DNA of 31,768 nucleotides from contig JBOZIK010000001.1 of NCBI GenBank assembly GCA_051453625.1, positions 157,561,005 to 157,592,772 of the forward strand, given 5' to 3'. The DNA is from Welwitschia mirabilis (Eukaryota; Gnetophyta; Gnetopsida; Welwitschiales). Numbering within the stretch: position 1 is the stretch's first letter; each line of letters opens with the position of its first letter. The position numbers and the translations under genes were made by a program. The notes below the pieces were generated by a model that saw nothing but the letters and a program-made list of their open reading frames with translations, ran no database searches and was not told where the DNA came from. Positions 21,975-31,768 of the stretch are shown piece after piece.

Positions 21975-22605
21975 ATAACCATAAGTTCAAATAAATGATA
22001 TCAAGAAACTAAGATAGGTTCGACCACAACATAATACCTTAAACATAGGTTATAACAGTAAGATGACAAGTGAATATAATAGAGATTAATCATAAGTTTT
22101 CATCTCATACAAATAAGGATAAACTTAAGATATCAAGAAAAAAGATAAATAAAGATGAGACATGTATCAGCATAGAGTTTATCTTATTCAAGCATCGCAT
22201 AATTTCACATTTAACATACAAGATTATATACATGCCGATATTAATAAATAAAATACATAAGAAAGAACCATCAAGGAAATAAAAAAGTATAAGACCATAT
22301 AATAAACATGACGATCTCAATACAGAATGCATAAGAAAAGACCAACAAGGAAGCATGAAGGTATAGAACCATACCCATAAGTTCACTGTTCAAAGACCTT
22401 CCAAGTTTTTTAGAGCTCTTAAGCCTCCTAAGCTTCTAAGATTTTAATGCAAGATTATTTTTTGGAAAATAAACTAGACTTAAGAAAGGAAGGACTCTAT
22501 TTAAAGTGAGAGAACATGTGTAAGATGATGAAACTCAAGGATGTGAAAGAACACAACATGAAGCGACAGTTAAGAGGGGATTATAAATGTCTCATATAAG
22601 ATTAC

Positions 22606-22705
22606 NNNNNNNNNNNNNNNNNNNNNNNNNNNNNNNNNNNNNNNNNNNNNNNNNNNNNNNNNNNNNNNNNNNNNNNNNNNNNNNNNNNNNNNNNNNNNNN
22701 NNNNN
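22606..22705. other. Assembly gap, 100 N
   Basis: Exactly 100 N, placed at the junction of the two ~1.1-kb duplicate copies. Confidence 0.99.
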
Positions 22706-22844
22706 AGGTAATTTGATAAGAATCTTTAGTAATAAGATAGGAAAAACAAATCAAAACTTTAAAAAGGATTAAGATATAGTATAGACACTCATATTATGAT
22801 TATGAATGAGAATACTACATATATTTAAATATTTAAATCACTTC

Positions 22845-23180
22845 ATTGCCTCATTTAGTAATCTATGAAGTTCACTGCCTCATTTGGTCATCTATGATTC
22901 TCATATAATATTTAACTTCACTATCTCATTCAGTGATCTTTGAATCCCACTAGATCATTTGGTGATCTATGGTTCTCATAAATATATATATATATAATCT
23001 CAATTATCATTAACTTCACTGCCTCATTTGGTAATCTGTGAAGCCCATTGCATCATTTGGCTATTTAGGTAATCTAATATTCAAATTGCCTCATTCAGTG
23101 ATTTGTGAGATTCTTACTTTACTATCTCATTTGATCATCTGTGAATCCCACTACCTTGTTTAATAATCCATGGAAATCCA
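22845..23180. repeat. Short-repeat array, copy 2 (about 9 units)
   Basis: This holds the same units as at 21698-21974 (TGCCTCATTTGGTGATCT with variable tails such as GTGAAGCCCA), but with more units, indicating expansion after or during duplication. CpGs are nearly all lost in this copy. An (AT)n run lies at 22982-22996. Confidence 0.85.
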
Positions 23181-24309
23181 TAACCATAAGTTCAAACGAA
23201 AAAAAGAAATCAAGAAACTAAAATAAGTTTTGATTACAAGATATCATCTCAAACCATAGATTTCAATAACACAAGGACAAGGTAAATATGATAAGTATTA
23301 ATCATAAATAATCATCTCATACTAAGAACAGACAACATTAAGACCAATAAGGAAGAATCAACAAGGATTTAAAAATAAAATTTATCTTATTAAGTATCAC
23401 ATGATTTAATGTTTGACTTATAGAAATATAAACATGATGATTTCAATAATAGAATGCATAATAAATGATTAACAATAAAGCATGAAAGTATAAAACCATA
23501 CATGTATGTTTACTGTTCAAAGATCTTCCATGTTTTTAGAGATTCTAAGCCTCCTAATCTTCTAAGATTTCAAGGCAAGGTTGTTTTTCAAAAATAAACT
23601 AGTCCTGAGGAAGGAAAGACTCTATTTAAAGTAAGAGAACAAGCATAATATGACAAAACTCAAGAACATGAAAGGATAGAACATGAAGCAACAGTTAAGA
23701 GGGGGTTTACATATTGTATCATAAAAGGCTTGCCTAACCACCAGGTGTGTTTAATGATATAAAAGTAATGCTTCAAATTTAATCATAATAATGAGAAAAA
23801 AGATAAATAACAAGCCTCCATAATATGAATTTAATCAAGCATAATTTCTAAGAAGTGCATAAGTAAATAAAAGAAATCATTTCCACCACCAAAGCATATG
23901 AATATTGGATGTAAATATTTAATCAAAAGATAGTCATATTATAATTTAATAAGAATACATTTTAAGAACATAGCATTTATAACAATTAGAGGTTTTAGAT
24001 AATTTAATATTTTCTAAATATTTCATTAAACATAAACTTTGTAATTTTATAAGAAAAGTAAAAATATGGACATGGCACCTTTATTTTTATGACTATGACA
24101 ATCATAAATTTTTTTTATTAAAATATTATATTCCACATTATTTAGATTACAGTGGGTATGACAAAGCATTATTATAGACTAAAAAAACCAAAAATGGCAA
24201 AAAAAAGCCTATGATTCTAACTTGGAATATAATGTCGCTATAGATAAATGTTTGAACTAAAGTTCAATATACTCACTTAAGTAATGACAATACTAAAAAT
24301 CTTTAGCAG

Positions 24310-24330
24310 CCTTCCCTGGCAATGGCACCA
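24310..24330 (-). other. Primer binding site (tRNA-Asp type)
   Basis: The minus strand reads TGGTGCCATTGCCAGGGA, starting three bases inside the LTR end AACA. The usual Athila-type site, complementary to the 3' end of plant tRNA-Asp, is TGGCGCCGTTGCCGGGGA. The three differences are all at CpG positions and are all C-to-T or G-to-A. This is where reverse transcription would be primed. Confidence 0.9.
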
Positions 24331-24333
24331 AGA

Positions 24334-25534
24334 TGTTACAGTATATAATTTTGTAATTCTTTACGTATTACTCAATCTTGTCAATCACAAATAGATATAT
24401 TGTAAATGCAAAACACTGGTATAGATGGGAGTGACCCAAATGTCATAAACCCATTAAAGGCATGTGAAAGAATAAGAAGAATTAATTTCCAAAGAAATAT
24501 TATAGTATTTTAAAATCTAAAGAATAATACAAGCAATAATACAATGAAATATACTTAAGTAAATGCAAACGTAATCTATTCTAGATGAACACCTATCCAA
24601 TTACTAAATTAACTTATTAGAAAAATTGGCCCTATATAACCTAAATAAGTCAGGAAAAGTATCACTAACTGAGGCTAACTTAAGCTATCAAGTAAGTCAA
24701 ATAGAATGTAATGAAAGTTAATTTAAAAATTTACCTAAACTAATATCATCAACCTTAACAAAGGTTGTCCTTATAACCTATATCATAAGTGAAACTATCA
24801 CTGAATCAAGAATAATATAAATCATAAAGAATATGTAAAGTATTAAATAAATAATAGAGAAATAAAGTTTTCATTTAGTAAACTAGCATCCAAGTTACAA
24901 AGTAATTGCACCTCAATGGAGGATGTATAGCCCAATATGAAGGAATATGTCTCTCTGCAATGACAAAGGATGGATCTCCTACCCTTTGATATCCTCTTAT
25001 GAGAATTTTTGGTGCTTAAAAAATAGATAAGAGAATTGAGGATGAGATCTATTTATTCTAAATAAAAACCTAACCAATACTTAAGGTGTAATAGATACAC
25101 TAGAAATGCACTCAATCACGAGAAAGAAATAGAAGAAAGTTGGTAAGCTATTTTACTTCAGTGTCATCCAGACAATAAATGGGATGATGCCAACTATAAA
25201 GGATCCACATTAGCTACTCAATTTATCTACTGATCATCCATAGTTTCAAGTATACATCTATTGTTCTTACTATCATTCAGATGATGGAGTGGATGATATG
25301 CTTTTACAAAAGTTTCCTTGAATTTTATTAGCTTCTTTATTTACAACATCTTTGCTTCAAAGATGAAGTATTGTGAATTGCTTCAAATGTTACAAAATGT
25401 AATGAAGTTTGTATGATTTTTGTGACTTTTGCTTTATCTCTTTATAATTGTAGAAACTCAAAATAAACCTATCTAATGTTCTACAAAATAACTCATAATA
25501 CCCTAGCAAGTACACACAATTTGATAGTGCATCA
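24334..25534 (-). repeat. 5' LTR of the giant Ty3 element
   Basis: The copy is 1201 bp. The plus strand starts TGTTACAGTATA next to the PBS and ends GTGCATCA. It is the partner of 9193-10402 along its whole length. It has lost the TATA-like sequence seen in the other copy (CTCAATGGAGG in its place). It carries the repeated motif ATCATTCAGATGATGG near 25271 and a related one near 25164. Confidence 0.92.
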
Positions 25535-25539
25535 CATGT
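25535..25539. other. Target-site duplication copy 2 (CATGT)
   Basis: It adjoins the CA of the right LTR and pairs with CATAT at 9188-9192. Host copia sequence continues beyond it. Confidence 0.65.
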
Positions 25540-26486
25540 TAATTATAACTCTTATAATGTTAGGTTATTATAAAATAAGGCTTCCCATGACATTAACATT
25601 TCATAGGCTTTCATTTAAAATAAATATACTTTATAAGAAATAACATGATGAGAAAGTAAAATTATTAGGATAAATAAGGAAAAATGCACATGTTTCTCAT
25701 GAGGCATATGGCTTTAACTTAAAAAAATTAATACCTTATTCTACCTAATTCATTTGAGAAAATGATTTATCTTCTTTTTTAAATTTTTTTCTTTTACTTT
25801 TTATTAGCTTCTCATGTATAGTATTCCTTCTTTGTATGGTCCTTTTCCTTGCACAACATGGTTTTTGGATTTTTTTTCCACAAGATTCCCTTTGTTTTTT
25901 CTTTTCCATTTTAATCATGTCTTTTATCCCTACTTCTATTCTTAGATTCAAGTTACTTTCTAAAGTTACCCATACTTTAATATATTTTTAGCATCCTATA
26001 AAGTAGGGATTACATTATTAAAAGAAATAAAAGTCATACTTATGAATATAATACTAGTTGTCATAATATATATCAATGATTTCTAGAGAAAGTTTATAAG
26101 TACATAACAGGTATATGCTCTAGAATTATAATGTGATATAGTTTGCAATCAATTCATATAAACATTCTTGTAGTAATGCCTCTAGTTTTATCTTTGGGTT
26201 GAAATCTATTTAAACTTAAGGCCTTATCAAACCTATTTTTATCTTTATCTAACAATAAGATTAGTTTATACTCTAATAGCTAGTAAAATTCATGGTGAAG
26301 CTAGGAATGAATAATGCATTGTAAAATTTCACTTCTAAGAAAGGAAAGAGTAAAAGAGATCTCTTTTGCCTTATGAACCCATTATCCATGTGTTATGTTA
26401 GATGGTTTTACAATGAGAAGGGCTTCAACACAATCCTTATTTCCTAAGGCATCTTTCATAAATACATGACAATCGTCTAAGATTTC
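25535..26486 (-). pseudogene. Host copia gag and protease remnant
   Basis: From the upstream end, EILDDCHVFMKDALGNKDCVE starts at 26486, then WVHKAKEISFTLSFLRSEIL (26381-26322) fits the UBN2 gag pattern W---D--A-S-I-L-L--E. A basic stretch ESKNRSRDKRHD near 25925 leads to the knuckle remnant CKEKDHTKKEYY (25853-25818). That stretch keeps one Cys and the His of a CX2CX4HX4C finger; the last Cys is now Tyr. SHMPHEKHV (25713-25687) stands where copia proteases have the H-M motif after the active-site DSGAS, which is not readable. Stops and frameshifts are frequent. The region ends at the Ty3 insertion, and the same gene resumes at 9192. Confidence 0.68.
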
Positions 26487-27324
26487 CCTAACATATAATT
26501 CTATTATTTGTAGGTATTCCTTATTAACATTAATGAATGAGGATTGTTGAACTTAGAGAGAAGAGTGAATGAGGTCTACCAAATAAAAATCATGATTGAA
26601 TTTAAACAGAAATACACAATAGAGACCTTACCAAATTAACATGGTTCTCCAAGATGATAAAGGATAGATTCCTTTCACACCTTTGGATATACTGAACTTA
26701 TAAAATAGTAGTTTTTAAGAATTACCAATATTACATATAAAGGATATTATCCTTTTAGGATATCACTATATTCCCCTTAGGAATTACAATAGATAAAAAT
26801 GAATTTATGCTGACAAGAACTAAAGGAAGCACATCCATATAAGGGTTACCTTAGAGTTTAAAATTTCAATCAAGGAATTCTAAGGATAATAATAAGTAAT
26901 GGACTATGAATGAATTCAAAAATCTAATAGTCCTACAAAGAAGTGCTAAAAAGTAATGATAATAAAAAAGAAATAACAAGCCTAAAAGATGTCACTTTAA
27001 TGAAATGCTTGATTTTTCCTTATTATAGTCACACATGAGTATTTAAGATTAGAGTGATGCAGTATTAAAAGAGTCAAAGATTAATCAATGTATTCACCAA
27101 ATGGTTTTCTTTATTAAGGCAACATAAATCTTCATGTGTAGCATTGGTCACCCATGCATGTAATACTCTTCCTTTACTTTTTATGCCTTTTATACTTTTG
27201 ATGTCTTCCTTATCTTTACCTTAAACAGAAACCATTTGAAAATGTTTATAATACTTTACAATGGATAAAAATATCTAAGGTTTAATTATTCAATAACTAT
27301 TTTATGTTTTACTAATTTTTTAGA
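26487..27324. other. Probable 5' end of the host copia element, unresolved
   Basis: The 5' LTR and PBS of the minus-strand host copia element should lie here or just beyond. I found neither a tRNA-Met PBS nor a match to the 3.2-3.9 kb region, so the boundary is unknown. No other feature was seen. Confidence 0.35.
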
Positions 27325-27763
27325 TAGACGTCTTTGACATAGCAGATATCTCTATTAGGAATACATCTTCATCTTGAAAGATATCTTTCATTAAACTACC
27401 TTGATTTCAACAAGACTTAAACTACTGTATTGTTGACCCTCAAAGATCATGAACTCAATGTGTAAAACTTGCCTAATTTCTTAGAATGAAGATAATTCAT
27501 CATAATGCAATTTGTCTTTATTACCTCTTTTAGTTTAGAGTAGACATTTTTGATTCTCTAAATGTATTCTAATAGTTGAAGTAGCATAGACATATTTAAT
27601 TTACTAGATGTCATTTACTTATCTTAACTCCTTGATCTAGTGTAGATGTCTTTGACATGATATACATCTTTTCCTATGATGAACTCTAATTTAGTCTAGA
27701 ATTCTTTGACATAGTAGATGTCTTTACCATAGATGTCTTTAGATATGTAGATGTCTTTAGTCT
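27325..27763. repeat. Scattered direct repeats TAGATGTCTTTGACAT
   Basis: Related copies occur at 27325 (TAGACGTCTTTGACATAG), 27643 (TAGATGTCTTTGACATGA), 27695 (TCTAGAATTCTTTGACATAG) and 27715, 27730, 27748 (TAGATGTCTTT and variants), with a weaker one at 27541. They run in one orientation at uneven spacing. The last three are nearly tandem with a period of 15-18 bp. Confidence 0.7.
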
Positions 27764-28750
27764 ATTATGCCTACTGTTCATGAATTTTGAGCTAAAGCTT
27801 CTATGTGATTTGAACTTTGAGGTTTGAATAGCTTAATCCTATTTGCAATTCAGTGTTCTCAAATTTTTCTTATCTACACATTAGACACATCACATTTAAT
27901 AAGTAAAATCATCAAAACTATGACTTTACTAAGAATCTCTTTTTTTTAATGATATCCAAAACTTGACAAATCTCATTATTATAATCATGTCTTAAAATTG
28001 AGTTAAGATGTGAAATCCTTTTTTTTCTTATTTTAGGTAAGCAGTTTTTTTTCCTTCCTTTCTTCTTTAATATATTTTTGCCTAATAGATATAATAGCAC
28101 ATAGGACCACATTCTACTTACTCCTTAATCAGAATTTCTATATTCTAAGAAAGACAAATCATATTAATATTATATAATTACCTATTACTAATTTCTAGGT
28201 TATTCTGGTTTTCAAATAATAGCTATGTCATAAGTTTATGTCCTCCATTTCTTCCTTTTTTCCCCACATAAAAGATATCTTATAAATAGTTGAGGATATG
28301 TAAACTTATTTTTAACATACATGGATAAATTTTAAGGATAATATCTAATCAATATAATAGGAGGTTACAACTCTAATTAATGGCATTCAAACTTAATATT
28401 TAATCACCCTTTGGATGTGAGTTGGTTTTACTTCAGGTTCTAAACTATACAAACATGCTAGGCTATATAAATGACCCTTGCTTCCTTGAAGCGTCTTCAA
28501 ATGGTGCAATATGATCCATCAATGCCAAAGGCTTAAGTTATTAAGTTGAAGTAAGTTCATACATTAGTAAGATAGGTGAGTAGTGATTAGATCCACTTCT
28601 AAGAAGGTATTATAAAGAAAATGCAATGCAATCCACTTGGTAATGGAAATCCAAGTATGAAAATGAATATTATTAGAACTCTCTTGATTTAGTCCTATTC
28701 AATTAATACACTATATAAATGCATGCAAATGATTCTAACTAATGTGAATA
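27764..28750. other. AT-rich intergenic DNA, nothing recognised
   Basis: No motif, RNA gene or long open frame can be supported. A Lys/Arg-rich minus-strand open frame at 28112-27918 comes from poly-T/A tracts. Confidence 0.55.
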
Positions 28751-29356
28751 NNNNNNNNNNNNNNNNNNNNNNNNNNNNNNNNNNNNNNNNNNNNNNNNNN
28801 NNNNNNNNNNNNNNNNNNNNNNNNNNNNNNNNNNNNNNNNNNNNNNNNNNNNNNNNNNNNNNNNNNNNNNNNNNNNNNNNNNNNNNNNNNNNNNNNNNNN
28901 NNNNNNNNNNNNNNNNNNNNNNNNNNNNNNNNNNNNNNNNNNNNNNNNNNNNNNNNNNNNNNNNNNNNNNNNNNNNNNNNNNNNNNNNNNNNNNNNNNNN
29001 NNNNNNNNNNNNNNNNNNNNNNNNNNNNNNNNNNNNNNNNNNNNNNNNNNNNNNNNNNNNNNNNNNNNNNNNNNNNNNNNNNNNNNNNNNNNNNNNNNNN
29101 NNNNNNNNNNNNNNNNNNNNNNNNNNNNNNNNNNNNNNNNNNNNNNNNNNNNNNNNNNNNNNNNNNNNNNNNNNNNNNNNNNNNNNNNNNNNNNNNNNNN
29201 NNNNNNNNNNNNNNNNNNNNNNNNNNNNNNNNNNNNNNNNNNNNNNNNNNNNNNNNNNNNNNNNNNNNNNNNNNNNNNNNNNNNNNNNNNNNNNNNNNNN
29301 NNNNNNNNNNNNNNNNNNNNNNNNNNNNNNNNNNNNNNNNNNNNNNNNNNNNNNNN
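28751..29356. other. Assembly gap, 606 N (sized)
   Basis: An N run of 606. Open frames crossing it are artefacts. Confidence 0.99.
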
Positions 29357-31768
29357 ATTATAATAATTCTAATCATCATTTGGTTTATTTTCTAGAAACA
29401 ACCATAAAAAGGAAGCAAACATACAAAACTATTATTATTTTTAAGGTTATAATAATAAAAACCTAGATAAAGGAAATATTATTTTATTTTTTAAATAAAG
29501 GAAATATTCTTTTCTTTTCCTTTTATTAATAATAAAAATGTTTTAAATGTATCAAATAAGATCTTCATAATATACTTAAAGAAACTAAAACATACCTAGA
29601 GCTATGCCAATCCTAGAAACATTCTTTCATGCTCATATGACAATCTCTATAGATTGGGGTAAAGAAGGTAAAAAAAAGAAAGTATAGCTCGATAATATTA
29701 TTTAAAACATAAGAATTTATCCAAGGTTTCATATGGCTACATTATAAGCCAATAAAAATAAGTAATAAGCTATAAACTACTTATATTACTTAAACTACTA
29801 AGACAAAAACTCTTACATGCATGCACATTTAAAGTGAGCTAAAGAAAAAGTATAAAATTGGTATTTATACAAATAAATATCACTTATACATAATTTAACT
29901 TAAATTTATTGATAAAACATATGTTATACACTCAATATTCCTATAAAAATTTATGTCAATTTTTTTAATAATTTTAAAGATTAATTATAACATTTTTATG
30001 CTCTAAGGAGACATCATAGTTAAAATTTAATTAATTAATTATGAAGCAAAAAATAAATTATAGTAGTTTTTTAAAAAGTAAACACATAATATATTTCTCA
30101 AAATCTAACTTAAACTATCTTGGAATTCTAAAAATATTATTTCTAGTATTATGTTTTAAGGATTAAGACTATCAATTTTTCTAAAATTCCAGTCCTACTA
30201 CACTATACTAAAATGATCATAACTTCAAACAATTATGAGTTTTTAAATGATTCAAAATATTATAAAACTCTTATTCAACTCTTTACAACTTAGGATGCTC
30301 AAGTTTGTAAATATGTTAATAGATAGATACAAAAATGTAAGTTATTTTTTAATTTTTTAACAAATAACTTTTTAAAAATAATTACCCATCATAAAATTTA
30401 TTATTTTTACATTTTCATGTTAATAACATAATCCTAGCTTATAGAAAAAGTTTCACTAATTTATACCTACTAATTAATAAGATATAATGTTTTTATCCTA
30501 TGTCTATATTTTGGAAATTTACTTTTTACCATAACAAAAATATGATAAAGTTTTACAACTAGTTAAATAATAACTTAGATCATTAAAATAATGGATATAC
30601 TAATTAATTACTTATACAAAAAATTTATTATTGGAAAAAGAAACAATTCAAAAAGAACCATTTACTATAATCCTTGGGATTTCCATGAAAGAGTACTAGC
30701 TTAAAGAGATTTTTGAGGATGAGACTTTCCTCCAATAAGACGGTTCTAATTATAATAAATAAGAAATAAAATAATAAATTAAACATGGATGTCCATCTTG
30801 TTTTTCCCCTTATATTTTTAATAGTAAACCCCGAATCACTTGACCATAATCATCCATTAGTAATCCTTCATCACCAAGCATAAGAGACCCCTCATATTTT
30901 ACTATAACATCTTGGTGGGAGTCAATGGGAGGGAATAATATTTTATAACATAACTGCATAGAAGTCATAAATAATTTCCTAATGAAATATCACATCATTA
31001 TAATAGAAAAATAAATCATATGAACAATAAGAGTAAAGAGCTTACTTAAAAAGATTAGTAAGACATCGATAGTTGAAGATTAATGAAGATCCAAGATCAA
31101 AAGTTCCCTTAGCTTTAAGCTTTCAAGCTCTAAGCTTCACAAGTAAGAGAATAAAAGAAAGAAACAAAGAAAGTGAGAGAGAGAGAAAAGATAAAATGCA
31201 CTTGTATGAAATAAAAGAAAAGTATCTCTCTTTTACAAGTAAAAACTAGGTCTCAATATATAGATACATAAAGGCACATAGCTCAATATCACAAGATCAC
31301 ATGATTTAGCATTGAAAGTGGGATGAGTAATAAGTGATATTGGAGTACAAAAAGAGATTATATTTATGACTCAAGCACCTAATTAGGATGATTTATGTTC
31401 TTGTTTCAATTAACAAGGTTAATTACATGCATCATTTCCTCATGCTAGCTCTTTTTAGTCCTTCATAGGCTCATAAGTAAGTTTTAATTCATCCAAGACA
31501 TGCATCAAAAGAATAAATGCACAAATCTCAAAATTTCCATATGGCACAATGAGACAAACTCTTCAATTCCAATAAATAAAGCAATAAGTATGCTATGAAC
31601 CACGTGCTCTTATACATTTCAAGAACATAAAAGTCATAGTAAGTCAAGCTACTCATTTATCATTTTTAGTTCTAGGTAAGTGTGCATGTATTTTTTCAAA
31701 TGCTTATTTATTTCAAAATGCATAAAATCTATCAATCACATAACATAAGGAAGAAAATATTTATTCAT
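29357..31768. other. AT-rich intergenic DNA, nothing recognised
   Basis: It contains a short direct duplication (AAAGGAAATATT at 29469 and 29498), very A/T-rich sequence from 29.9 to 30.7 kb, and a purine-rich stretch with (GA)n near 31140-31188. No coding or RNA feature was seen. The region 30830-30930 is a little richer in GC (ACCCCGAATCACTTGACC) but was not identified. Confidence 0.55.

Larger units (their letters stand above)
21559..23730. repeat. ~1.1-kb tandem duplication in the Ty3 leader
   Basis: Copy 1 starts AGGTAGTTTGGTAAGAATC at 21559 and copy 2 starts AGGTAATTTGATAAGAATC at 22706. Further pairs include GATTATGAATGAGAATA, CCATAACCATAAGTTCAAA, CACTGTTCAAAGA/TACTGTTCAAAGA, TCTAAGCCTCCTAA and CAGTTAAGAGGGG. 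The copies have diverged by substitutions and small indels. Each contains an array of short repeats. The 22606-22705 gap sits exactly at the junction, so the true period is unknown but at least about 1.05 kb. Confidence 0.9.
20171..24309 (-). other. 4-kb leader between PBS and gag of the giant element
   Basis: The region contains no recognisable coding motif on the minus strand and is far longer than the leaders of ordinary Ty3 elements. From gag outwards it has AT-rich DNA to 21558, the first copy of a ~1.1-kb duplication (21559-22605), a 100-N gap, the second copy (22706 to about 23730), and 580 bp of unremarkable sequence up to the PBS. Ogre-type giants carry an extra ORF before gag; I see no convincing remnant of one here. 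Confidence 0.65.
9193..25534 (-). mobile_element. Giant Athila/Tat-type Ty3/gypsy retrotransposon (~16.3 kb)
   Basis: The element is bounded by two same-orientation LTRs that begin TGAT and end AACA on the minus strand. It has a tRNA-Asp-type PBS 3 bp inside the 5' LTR and a PPT against the 3' LTR. Flanking 5-mers CATAT (9188-9192) and CATGT (25535-25539) look like a target duplication with one transition. Minus-strand order is leader, gag, PR, RT, RNase H, IN, extra ORF. RT motifs (RKLNE, then FLDEYSG), the PBS and the extra ORF after integrase fit the Athila/Tat branch. All genes carry stops. The ~14-kb interior includes a 4-kb leader and gaps of 689, 100 and 100 N, so the true length is uncertain. 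It is inserted in the host copia element between the protease and GAG-pre regions. Confidence 0.9.
3897..26486 (-). mobile_element. Ty1/copia retrotransposon relic split by two nested insertions
   Basis: The pieces lie in consistent minus-strand order. Gag and protease remnants are at 26486-25535. GAG-pre, integrase and the N-terminal RT half are at 9192-7536. The C-terminal RT half and RNase H are at 5043-3897. The first break is filled by the giant Ty3 element (9193-25534), the second by a plus-strand copia element (5044-7535). Removing the inserts leaves about 3.8 kb of gag-pol remnant in canonical copia order (integrase before RT). It has many stops, and no LTR of its own was confirmed. 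The order of domains and the motifs are read directly; treating the three pieces as one element is an inference supported by the split RT frame and by the Ty3 target duplication. Confidence 0.85.

Noticed and set aside
22105-22386. 93-codon hydrophobic minus-strand open frame, membrane-protein-like
   Set aside because: It lies within copy 1 of the leader duplication; the frame is not kept in copy 2 (about 23250-23520), and composition alone (T-rich DNA gives Leu/Ile/Phe) explains the hydrophobicity.
21698-23180. Could the short-repeat arrays be a CRISPR?
   Set aside because: The units are degenerate, spacers are partly repeated and variable in length, and the context is a plant retrotransposon.
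25745-25951. Minus-strand 68-codon Lys/Arg-rich open frame
   Set aside because: It overlaps the copia gag basic/zinc-knuckle remnant in another frame; the recognisable motif (CKEKDHTKKEYY) is in the neighbouring frame, so this one is a shadow.
28723-29466. Long open frames on both strands across 28.7-29.5 kb
   Set aside because: Same artefact, caused by the 606-N gap.
1-31768. A host protein-coding gene or a new defence or metabolic system
   Set aside because: I searched both strands for exon-like stretches, tRNA and rRNA features; every recognisable coding segment belongs to a retrotransposon relic.

Overview
This is plant nuclear DNA, extremely AT-rich, poor in CpG and packed with decayed LTR retrotransposons. 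The relics belong to plant lineages: a Ty3/gypsy element of the Athila/Tat type and Ty1/copia elements. No host gene, tRNA or rRNA could be supported on either strand. The species cannot be named from this window; a plant with a large, repeat-rich genome is the natural reading. Six runs of N interrupt the sequence, four of them exactly 100 bases.

The central object is a giant Ty3/gypsy element on the minus strand, 9193-25534 (about 16.3 kb). It has two diverged LTRs (9193-10402 and 24334-25534). It also has a tRNA-Asp-type primer binding site beside the upstream LTR, a G-rich polypurine tract beside the downstream LTR, and a likely 5-bp target duplication (CATAT/CATGT). Reading down the minus strand, the order is LTR, PBS, a 4-kb leader holding a ~1.1-kb tandem duplication with short CpG-bearing repeats, gag with a broken zinc knuckle, protease, RT, RNase H, integrase, a further ORF remnant with a coiled coil, PPT, LTR. 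Every coding part carries stops and a few frameshifts, so the element is dead.

This giant sits inside an older minus-strand Ty1/copia element, whose pieces lie on both sides: gag and protease at 25535-26486, and GAG-pre/integrase/RT/RNase H at 9192-3897. A second, short plus-strand copia element (5044-7535, with its own LTRs, PBS and PPT) is inserted in the RT of that same host copia and splits one reading frame at a definable codon. The window is therefore a three-element nest: one host copia with two independent insertions.

The flanks (1-3.9 kb and 26.5-31.8 kb) hold only simple repeats, small tandem duplications and unrecognised AT-rich DNA. Three of the four 100-N gaps lie exactly between two copies of a local duplication, which points to unresolved or falsely duplicated contig ends.
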